From Streptomyces sp. NBC_00178 (GTDB lineage Bacteria; Actinomycetota; Actinomycetes; Streptomycetales; Streptomycetaceae), in the NCBI RefSeq assembly GCF_036206005.1, contig NZ_CP108143.1, positions 2,728,001 through 2,792,000 on the forward strand: a stretch of DNA of 64,000 nt, in the 5' to 3' direction. The position numbers were made by a program, and so were the translations under genes. Of the stretch, positions 35,802 to 42,204 are shown piece after piece. The first letter of the stretch is position 1, and every line of letters begins with the position of its first letter. The notes under the pieces were generated by a model, which saw only the letters and a list, made by a program, of their open reading frames with translations, searched no databases and was not told the origin of the DNA.

Positions 35802-36812
35802 TCAGGCCGGCCGGGCCGCGGTGGAGCCCCGGACGATCAGCTCGGTGTCGAACATCATGAGTTCGTTTGCACCCGCATGGCCCTCGATCTGTGCCATCAG
35901 GGAGGCCGCGACCGCCGAGGCCATGGCCTGGATCGGCTGGCGGGCGGTGGTCAGCGGCGGGTCCGTGGCCACCATGAAGGGCGAGTCGTCGAACCCCACC
36001 ACGGAGAGGTCCTGCGGTACGGACACCCCCTGCCGACGGGCCCCGCGCACCACCCCGAGGGCCAGTGCGTCGCTGGCGCAAACGATGCCGGTGACCCCTT
36101 CGGCCAGCAGGCGCGGCAGCGCGGTGGCGCCCCCCTCCATGGTGAAGAGCGCGTGCACCACCAGGCGCCGCCAGTCGTCCGCGGCGACACCCCGGCGGGC
36201 GCAGAAGGCGGCGAAGCCGGCGAGCTTGCGGGCCGACGGGACGTGCCCCACCGGGCCGAGGACCATGCCGATCCGCTCGTGCCCGAGTGCCGCGAGATGG
36301 GTCAGCGCCTGGTCGGCGGCCAGCGCGTCGTCCACCCGGACCTGGGCGACCCCGAGGTTCTCGTCGGCGGCGTTGATCAGCACCATCGGGATCCGGCGTT
36401 CGCGCAGCGCACGGCCGTGTTCCGGACCCGCGTCGGCGTAACTGGCCCCGATGAAGACGATGCCTCCGATGTTCTGCTGGAGCAGCATCTCGATGTAGTG
36501 CGCCTCGGAGACGCCGTCGGCGGTCCGGGTGCACAGCACGGGTATGAGCCCGCGCTTGTTCAGCAGCCCGCACAGCGCCTCCGCGAAGGCCGAGAAGATC
36601 GGATTCTGCAGATCGGGCACCACCAGACCGATGAGGGCGGCCCGGTCCGCCCGGTACCGGCGGGGCCTTTCGATGCCGCAGACGTCGAGCGCGCTGAGCA
36701 CCGCCTCGCGGGTCGCGCCCGCCACGTCGGGGCTGCCGTTCAGGACGCGACTGACCGTCGCCTCGCTGACACCCGCGTACTCGGCCACTTGAGAGAGTCG
36801 TCGTTTCGCCAC
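35802..36812 (-). CDS. LacI-family transcriptional regulator
   Basis: 336 aa. The N-terminal helix-turn-helix is canonical: RRLSQVAEYAGVSEATVSRVLNG, then the hinge helix TREAVLSALDVCG. The effector domain shows IGLVVPDLQNPIFSAFAEAL, GGIVFIGAS and SVVGFDDSPFM. The GTG at 36812 is favoured (GGTGAG just upstream); GTG 36821 adds three residues. It stands first in line with the same-strand transport/GH operon and probably represses it until an inducing sugar binds. Three near-repeated motifs downstream and two upstream of the gene suggest autoregulation too. Confidence 0.88.
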   Translation of the reverse strand: MAKRRLSQVAEYAGVSEATVSRVLNGSPDVAGATREAVLSALDVCGIERPRRYRADRAALIGLVVPDLQNPIFSAFAEALCGLLNKRGLIPVLCTRTADGVSEAHYIEMLLQQNIGGIVFIGASYADAGPEHGRALRERRIPMVLINAADENLGVAQVRVDDALAADQALTHLAALGHERIGMVLGPVGHVPSARKLAGFAAFCARRGVAADDWRRLVVHALFTMEGGATALPRLLAEGVTGIVCASDALALGVVRGARRQGVSVPQDLSVVGFDDSPFMVATDPPLTTARQPIQAMASAVAASLMAQIEGHAGANELMMFDTELIVRGSTAARPA

Positions 36813-36829
36813 GGAGCTCACCCTACAAA

Positions 36830-36870
36830 GAGCTACGCAAAAATGAAGATCACTTACGAAAAAAATCGAC
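36830..36870. promoter_or_regulatory. AT-rich promoter/operator region of the lacI-type gene
   Basis: This stretch is unusually A-rich for the window and contains CTACGCAAAAAT and CTTACGAAAAAA. Both share a central TACGnAAAA core with the motifs at 35721-35778. It is a likely autoregulatory site and minus-strand promoter. Confidence 0.5.
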
Positions 36871-37016
36871 GAACTTGTCACGGCAGGTTCCGGCAGGCGC
36901 GGACGCGGGGCTTACGGGCACACGGCGGGCCTCGCCGGAAGGGGGTCCGGGGGGCCTCGCACGCACGTCGGCGAGGCGGCCGGGAGCGCGTGTCATCAGC
37001 ACCCCGTTCGGCCAGG

Positions 37017-37022
37017 TACTAT
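37017..37022 (+). promoter_or_regulatory. Candidate -10 box for tRNA-Lys copy 2
   Basis: TACTAT (TAnnnT) lies 14 nt before the mature tRNA. A TGTCAT at 36991-36996 is a poor -35 at 20-nt spacing. Confidence 0.45.
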
Positions 37023-37036
37023 TTTCGAGTCAGCCG

Positions 37037-37110
37037 GCGCCGTTAGCTCAGTTGGTTAGAGCAGCTGACTCTTAATCAGCGGGTCCGGGGTTCGAGTCCC
37101 TGACGGCGCA
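37037..37110 (+). tRNA. tRNA-Lys(CTT), copy 2
   Basis: 74 nt, base-for-base identical to the copies at 7970 and 41810, with anticodon CTT in loop CTCTTAA and no encoded CCA. It lies between the LacI/alpha-glucan cluster and the lpmP gene. Confidence 0.97.
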
Positions 37111-37118
37111 CCGACACC

Positions 37119-37156
37119 ACAGTGGGCGGTCTCCCTCCGAGGAGACCGCCCACTGT
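37119..37156. terminator. Hairpin between tRNA-Lys copy 2 and lpmP
   Basis: A perfect 16-bp stem ACAGTGGGCGGTCTCC / GGAGACCGCCCACTGT with a 6-nt loop, between the tRNA end and the stop of the convergent lpmP gene. It can serve both. Confidence 0.9.
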
Positions 37157-37169
37157 GCGTTGTGCTGGA

Positions 37170-37760
37170 TCAGAACTGCACGTCGGAGCACGCGTAGAAC
37201 GCGTTGGTGGTGTCCGCGACGTTCCACACGGCCAGGATGATGTGCTTCCCGGTCTTCTGGGTCGGCATGGAGCCCTGGTGCGTCAGCGTCGCCGGCGGCT
37301 GCTGGTTGTTGTACGGCACCGTCATGAAGGGCTGCGATTCCAGGGCGGCCCTGGTGAGCGGCTTGGTGGGGTCCCAGCCGTTCTTGGTGATGTAGTACCG
37401 GAAGTCACTCGTGGAGTGGCGTGCCGTGAACTGCCACCGGAAGCTGTAGCCCTGCCCGGACGTGACCCTGGTGGCGGGCCAGCCGCCACCGCGCGGGTCG
37501 TCGAGCTGGGCGAACTGCCCGTTCCCGCCGGAACAGATCTTGCCGTCCGCCGGCCCTGCCGCCGGGAAGCCCTTGGGGCCCTCGACGCTCTGCGGCTCCC
37601 ACTGGATGTTGCCGCAGTTGGTGACGGTGCCGTTGGCGCAGAGCTTCTGCCGGCTGATGGGGGTGTCCGTGTATCCGTGGCTGCTCGCGCTGCCGGTCGC
37701 GAACATGGAGACGCCGGCTATCGCCAGGCCGATGACGGCCGCGCTTGCCCTTTTCCGCAT
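37170..37760 (-). CDS. lpmP: AA10 lytic polysaccharide monooxygenase (LpmP-like)
   Basis: 196 aa. After cleavage of the signal peptide at SASS the mature protein starts with His28 (HGYTDTP), the N-terminal copper ligand. The second ligand is His115 in FTARHSTSDF, and the axial Phe/Tyr region is TNAFYACSDVQF. Conserved Cys pairs and NGWDPTKPLTRA are typical of actinobacterial AA10 enzymes. It is a single-domain enzyme with no CBM, exported, and oxidises a crystalline beta-glycan such as chitin or the Csl glycan. The ATG at 37760 has GAGGAG about 9 nt upstream. In S. coelicolor the homologue (SCO2833) is linked to cslA-glxA as here. Confidence 0.9.
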   Translation of the reverse strand: MRKRASAAVIGLAIAGVSMFATGSASSHGYTDTPISRQKLCANGTVTNCGNIQWEPQSVEGPKGFPAAGPADGKICSGGNGQFAQLDDPRGGGWPATRVTSGQGYSFRWQFTARHSTSDFRYYITKNGWDPTKPLTRAALESQPFMTVPYNNQQPPATLTHQGSMPTQKTGKHIILAVWNVADTTNAFYACSDVQF

Positions 37761-37833
37761 GCTGTGTCGCTCCTCGAGAACGTGGGGGATGTTCTGGGGA
37801 TGATCTGAGCTGTGCTGCGCGCATCACTCTTGC

Positions 37834-37883
37834 GGTCTAGACCAAGTCCAGATTATTGACACGCCATGGACATGTCCAGACCA
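37834..37883. promoter_or_regulatory. DasR-type dre site and chitinase-like half repeat upstream of lpmP
   Basis: GGTCTAGACC at 37834-37843, extended to GCGGTCTAGACCAA, matches the core of the DasR-responsive element (ACTGGTCTAGACCACT). A second, partial copy GTCCAGACCA lies at 37874-37883, 40 bp further from the gene. The sites are 74-123 bp before the lpmP start, so GlcNAc-linked control is likely. Confidence 0.65.
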
Positions 37884-37928
37884 ATGGGGAGCGGGTTTGG
37901 GCGCACCCCCTGGTACGGGAAGAGGCGA

Positions 37929-40328
37929 TCAGGCCCCCTCGCCGCCGCTGCGCCCGGTGTAGAAAGCCACCGTCAGATCCCTGACCAGCGCCTTGTGTTC
38001 GTAGGCGTCGAGCTCGACGATGCCGCGCGCGGTCAGCCGTCCGACGGTGTCGTCCACCGCGTCGACGACCGCGGTGAGCACTCCGTCGCGGTGCTTCGCG
38101 TCGATGGCCGCCACCCGGCACCGCTGCATCGCGGCCGCGACCTCGGGGGCGTACTCGATCCCGGTCGGCTGGGCCGAGTACACCTCGACGCCCACGGGCT
38201 CGCAGTCCGCCCTCAGCACCCGGGTCAGCGCGTCGCCCACCGCTTCCGCGTCGCGCAGGGTGCGGGTGTCCTCGTGGAACGCGTCCGCCGGGAGCTGCGA
38301 CAGCACCCGGGCCAGCGCCGCCTCCACCTGGTCGCGCAGATAGCGCTCGTGGTCCGCGATGCCGAGCGCGGCCCGCGCCGTGTCCTTCACCCGCCAGACG
38401 ACGAGGACGACGACCCGCAGCGCGGTACCGCTCGCGTCCACGGCGGGCAGCGGCTCGCTGCGCCAGTGCCGGAGCCTCACGTCGACGCGGCGCCGCAGCA
38501 GGAGCGGGGAGACCCAGAGGAGTCCGGTGCGGCGGACGGTGCCCCGGTAGTCCCCGAAGAGGGTGAGCACCGAGGCGTACCCGACCCGCCCGCGCCCGAG
38601 GCCGCCGAGGGCGAAGAGCGCCACCGTCACCAGCAGGGCGATCAGCGCCCAGGACCCGGTGCCCATACCGGCGTACGGGCGCGCCCCGATCCCCAGCAGG
38701 TCCGGGACGGCGGCCGGAAGTGCACCGTGCCACCACAGCACGGCGAGGCCCGCGACGGCGCCGGCCGCGGCGGTGAGCAGCGCCGCCCAGCCGGGCAGCG
38801 CGGGTCCGGGGCGCTCCGCGAGCCGGGCATCGGCGAGCGGTGCGGGGCGTCCTGATGCGCGCGTCTGCGGCGAGCGCGGCATCGGCGGGCGCCGCACCGC
38901 TGTCCGCCGGGTGCCGCCCGTCGCGTCGGGTCCGGCGCCGTGGTCGTCGTCGCGGAAGAGCAGGTGGACGGGGATGGGCGCGGTCGTCTCGGTGCTGATG
39001 ACGGGCTGTCTGCGCCCGGCGCCCCACCAGGCGACGGGGTCGGCGGCCCCGACGGCCATCGTCACCGCCGCGCGGGCCTCCTCGCGCGGCCGGACCGCGT
39101 CCCCGGACGGCGTGGCCGCGAACTCCGGCAGCAGGGCCGTGTCGGCGTCCGCCGCGAGTGCGCCCTCGTCCTCCGGCGCGCGGTCCGGAGTCCGGGGCGG
39201 GGCGGGAGCGGCGGACGGCAGCCGGGAGCCGAGGGCGCGGGATGCCGCCCCGGTCTCCGTATCCGTCGCGGCGCCGGTCCCCGGCTTCACCCCTGTCCCC
39301 GCCTTCGTCTCCGTCCACGTCCCGGCCGTGGGAACGGCTTCGTGGGGCCCCGCGTGCGGGGCGGGCAGCAGGGTCGCGCCCTGGGCCGCCGTGTCCGTTG
39401 CGGGCGTCGGCCCGGCGACCGGTTCCTCGTGCAGCACCGGCCCGGGGATCGCGACCGGCCCGTCCACCGGTGGCGGTACCGGGCCGGTCGCCGGGGCGGC
39501 ATCCACCGGCTCGGGCTCCGTCACGGGGACGGCGTCCCGCTCCGCCTCGGTCCGCCGGTCAGGCGTGGTGCCGACGTCGGGTCCGAGGTCGATCACCGGT
39601 CCGGCGTCCGCCACGCGTCCGGCGTCCGCCACCGGTACGGCCGGCCCGGCCGCGTCCCGCACGTCACCGGCGTCCCGCACCGGGTCCGGGTCCCGCGGAG
39701 GCCGGGCCCCCCAGGCGGGCTTCGGCGCGCCCACCGGGCCCGCCCCCCACCTGGGCTGCGGGTCGCCCAGCGCCGCCCACCTCGGCTTCGGCCGCTCCGC
39801 AGCAGCCTCAGCCTGCGCGTCCAGCTCATCCGCAGCACGGGCCACGACGGGCCCCGATCCCCACCGCGGCGTGGTCTCGGGTACCGGCACGGGTTCGTGT
39901 ACGGGCTCACTCAGGATCCCGCGCACCGGCTCGGTCAGGAGCGCGCGCCCGGGCTCGCCGTCCGGGTCCGGCAGCAGGTCGAGCGCGGGTCCGAGGTCCG
40001 GCGGGGCGCCGCCCGCAGCCCTGCCCACCCCTGCCACCGCGTCCAGCGCGGGCCCCAGGTCGGCCGGGATGTCGTCGACGTCGACCGCCGCCGCCGGCAC
40101 CGGGCCGCACGAGGGCATGTCGACCGCCGCTGCCGGCACCTCGCCGCACGAGGGCGCGTCGGCCGTCCGCGGCAGGTCGTCGGCTCGCGCGCCGTCGTCC
40201 TCCACGGGCCGGCCGCCGCCCGCCGTCACGGCGGTCGCGTCACCCGCGCCCGGTCCGGGCACGACGACCCGCGGCCCCCTCTCCCCCAGCTCGTCCCACT
40301 CGCCGCGTACGTTCTCCGTGGATCGCAT
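37929..40328 (-). CDS. SPFH/band-7 domain membrane protein with a long disordered N-terminal region
   Basis: 799 aa; ATG 40328 chosen for GGAGG five nt upstream. About 490 N-terminal residues are Pro/Ala/Asp/Thr-rich, repetitive and probably disordered. A pair of membrane helices follows (GWAALLTAAAGAVAGLAVLWW and SWALIALLVTVALFAL, about 530-600). The C-terminal SPFH domain begins YRGTVRRTGLLWVSPLL and includes LRVVVLVVWRVKDTARA, VLSQLPADAFHED and RGIVELDAYEHK. Band-7 proteins form membrane scaffolds. It is co-directional with and 37 bp after the NlpC/P60-PG-binding gene, inside the cslA-lpmP neighbourhood. A role in placing cell-wall or glycan machinery is inference. Confidence 0.8.
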   Translation of the reverse strand: MRSTENVRGEWDELGERGPRVVVPGPGAGDATAVTAGGGRPVEDDGARADDLPRTADAPSCGEVPAAAVDMPSCGPVPAAAVDVDDIPADLGPALDAVAGVGRAAGGAPPDLGPALDLLPDPDGEPGRALLTEPVRGILSEPVHEPVPVPETTPRWGSGPVVARAADELDAQAEAAAERPKPRWAALGDPQPRWGAGPVGAPKPAWGARPPRDPDPVRDAGDVRDAAGPAVPVADAGRVADAGPVIDLGPDVGTTPDRRTEAERDAVPVTEPEPVDAAPATGPVPPPVDGPVAIPGPVLHEEPVAGPTPATDTAAQGATLLPAPHAGPHEAVPTAGTWTETKAGTGVKPGTGAATDTETGAASRALGSRLPSAAPAPPRTPDRAPEDEGALAADADTALLPEFAATPSGDAVRPREEARAAVTMAVGAADPVAWWGAGRRQPVISTETTAPIPVHLLFRDDDHGAGPDATGGTRRTAVRRPPMPRSPQTRASGRPAPLADARLAERPGPALPGWAALLTAAAGAVAGLAVLWWHGALPAAVPDLLGIGARPYAGMGTGSWALIALLVTVALFALGGLGRGRVGYASVLTLFGDYRGTVRRTGLLWVSPLLLRRRVDVRLRHWRSEPLPAVDASGTALRVVVLVVWRVKDTARAALGIADHERYLRDQVEAALARVLSQLPADAFHEDTRTLRDAEAVGDALTRVLRADCEPVGVEVYSAQPTGIEYAPEVAAAMQRCRVAAIDAKHRDGVLTAVVDAVDDTVGRLTARGIVELDAYEHKALVRDLTVAFYTGRSGGEGA
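40081..40158. repeat. Two-copy 39-bp tandem repeat inside the SPFH gene
   Basis: A unit starting TCGACCGCCGC and ending GCACGAGGGC occurs at 40081 and 40120 with a few mismatches. It encodes two copies of a 13-residue motif with core PSCG.VPAAAVD in the disordered N-terminal part. Confidence 0.75.
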
Positions 40329-40365
40329 TCCCGCCTCCGTCATGTCCGTTCCGTCACCTGAGCCG

Positions 40366-41640
40366 TCACGCGAAGAGCCGGCGCCATGTCTCCGGCCCCG
40401 GGTATCCGTCCGCCGCGCCGCCGCTCCAGCCCTGGGCCCGCTGGAAGGCCTCGACGTTGCGCCGGTCCGCCTCCGTCCAGTCCGGCCCGGGGCCCGTCGT
40501 GTAGTGCTTGCCGTATCCCTTCTCCACCAGGCGTGTGCCGAGCTTCCGGACATGGGCGCTGGACCGGCCGGGCGCGAAGAAGCTCCGGCCCGGGTACGCC
40601 TCGGTCCCGGCGGGGCTGCCGCCCGTGGCCGCGGCGGGGATCCGCTTGCCGGTTCCGGCGACCAGCAGCCGCCAGGTGTGCGGGCCGGGGAGGCCGTCGG
40701 CCTCCTTGCCCTTCCACCCCTGCGCCAGCTGGAACGCCTGCGTGGCCCGCTTGTCCGCGTCGCTCCAGCGCGGTCCCGCGCCCTGCTTGTAGAAGCGCTT
40801 GCCGCCCTGGGCGATGAGCAGCGTGCCGAGCCGGGTCACGTGGGCGTTGTCGGCGCCCGGGCCGAACTTCCCCGCACCGGGGAACGCGGTCGCCGACCCG
40901 CTGACGGCGACGCCCTTGTAGCGGTAGGCCACGTACTTGGAGGAGTTGCTCCAGTACGCCATGGGCGTCGTCGCCTTCCGCGCGGTCGGGCGCGTCAGTT
41001 CGTAGGCGAGGTAGTGGCTGTGGGTGTGGTCGCTCCAGCCGCCGAAGACCGTGACGTGGGAACCGACCGCGGGGTCGGCCAGGTTGTGGAAGAGCAGGAT
41101 GTCGCCGGGCTGCAGGTCGGCCCTGGCGATCTTCGTGCCGAAGGTGGCGAGGCTGCCGGTCCACTCGTTGCTGCCGAGGTTCCAGGCCATCGACACGAAG
41201 CCGGAGCAGTCCTGCCGGTACCCGTCCGACCAGTACGCCGCCATGTCGTACGGGACCTTCGCGGTCACCCACTTCTTGGCCCGGTTGATGATGTCGGCCC
41301 GGGTCGTGGTGCGCTGGACGGTGCCGGGGGCGGAGGGCGGGCCCGGGGTTCCGCCGCTGTTCAGGGGGCCCACCGATCCTTGCGGGGTGACCGGCTGCGG
41401 GTCGGCCGGCGTGTTGGCCCGGGTGTCCCGGGCCGAGGCGGCCGCGGCCGCCTCGTCGGCCCCGCAGGAGAGCACCATGCCCGCCGCGGTGACGAGCACC
41501 AGGGCGCGGCGCACACCGTGCGCCGCGGGGTGGCCTCCGTGCCGTACGGGCGTGGTGGCCGTCTCGCGCCGCCCCTGGGCGCACCCCGCGCATCCGCAGT
41601 CGGCGGCGGGTTCGTACTCCTCGAAGACCGGCACAGTCAT
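40366..41640 (-). CDS. NlpC/P60-like protein with two peptidoglycan-binding repeats
   Basis: 424 aa, ATG 41640 with GGGAG 7 nt upstream. A short Cys-rich head (DCGCAGCAQG) precedes a membrane-spanning or signal helix (RRALVLVTAAGMVLSCGA). The middle (about 110-260) has DCSGFVSMAWNLG, with a catalytic-type Cys, GDILLFHN and VGSHVTVFGGW, with a His, as in NlpC/P60 or CHAP amidases. Two C-terminal repeats (about 280-350 and 355-424) end in GLPGPHTWRLL and GYPGPETWRRL and match Streptomyces peptidoglycan-binding repeats. It likely cleaves or binds wall peptides near the tip. It heads a two-gene operon with the SPFH gene and is divergent from cslA across tRNA-Lys copy 3. Confidence 0.8.
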   Translation of the reverse strand: MTVPVFEEYEPAADCGCAGCAQGRRETATTPVRHGGHPAAHGVRRALVLVTAAGMVLSCGADEAAAAASARDTRANTPADPQPVTPQGSVGPLNSGGTPGPPSAPGTVQRTTTRADIINRAKKWVTAKVPYDMAAYWSDGYRQDCSGFVSMAWNLGSNEWTGSLATFGTKIARADLQPGDILLFHNLADPAVGSHVTVFGGWSDHTHSHYLAYELTRPTARKATTPMAYWSNSSKYVAYRYKGVAVSGSATAFPGAGKFGPGADNAHVTRLGTLLIAQGGKRFYKQGAGPRWSDADKRATQAFQLAQGWKGKEADGLPGPHTWRLLVAGTGKRIPAAATGGSPAGTEAYPGRSFFAPGRSSAHVRKLGTRLVEKGYGKHYTTGPGPDWTEADRRNVEAFQRAQGWSGGAADGYPGPETWRRLFA

Positions 41641-41788
41641 GCGACTACTCCCTTTCCCTCGGCAGCCGTCCGGAGCTTCCACGACTCAGCTTTCCGGCAT
41701 CACTCATGTTGACGGATTAAAGGGACAAAACGACCATGCGACAGGCCGGACGGCCGGGAATTGGTCAGGAGCACCCCCGCCCATCGGG

Positions 41789-41794
41789 TAAAGT
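41789..41794 (+). promoter_or_regulatory. Candidate -10 box for tRNA-Lys copy 3
   Basis: TAAAGT (TAnnnT) lies 15 nt before the mature 5' end, the same place as in the other copies. No clear -35. Confidence 0.45.
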
Positions 41795-41809
41795 TCTCCA
41801 GGTCAGCAG

Positions 41810-41883
41810 GCGCCGTTAGCTCAGTTGGTTAGAGCAGCTGACTCTTAATCAGCGGGTCCGGGGTTCGAGTCCCTGACGGCGCA
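41810..41883 (+). tRNA. tRNA-Lys(CTT), copy 3
   Basis: 74 nt, identical to copies 1 and 2 (anticodon CTT, no encoded CCA). It sits between the NlpC/P60-like gene and cslA. Confidence 0.97.
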
Positions 41884-41889
41884 CGCAAC

Positions 41890-41926
41890 AGCAAGGCCCC
41901 TTCACTCAGAGTGAAGGGGCCTTGCT
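41890..41926 (+). terminator. Hairpin after tRNA-Lys copy 3
   Basis: AGCAAGGCCCCTTCAC and GTGAAGGGGCCTTGCT form a 16-bp stem with a 5-nt loop, starting 6 nt after the tRNA. It insulates cslA from tRNA transcription. The rest of the 321-bp gap 41884-42204 holds the cslA leader with no other recognised signal. Confidence 0.9.
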
Positions 41927-42204
41927 CGTGTTCACCCCCGGCACGGAAGCGCCCCCGGGGCGCCTTGAGTCACCCCCGTGCGCCCCCTCGGCGCTCATCC
42001 GCAAATCATACGTATGGCTGGCAAACAGCCCTTTTCATCCTTGCCTTCACGCTTCCCTCTCGGACAGCCTGACCGGATGCCGTCCGGGGCGCCGCGACCC
42101 CCCGGACGGGTGGGCGGCGGGCGGTCTTCTCGCGGGACAGGGACCCCGCTCGTGTACGAACAGGCACGAATCGCGCAGGAATCCTGCGCGCAGGGGGATG
42201 ACAC

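Noticed and set aside
37037-37110. tRNA-Lys copy 2 as an integrated-element attachment site
   Set aside because: No integrase, excisionase or partial tRNA 3' repeat was found on either side; the other two full tRNA copies are intact genes with own signals.
41922-42204. Small gene between tRNA-Lys copy 3 and cslA
   Set aside because: The open frame runs out of phase into cslA, has no ribosome site and no conserved-looking sequence; the region is more simply the cslA leader.
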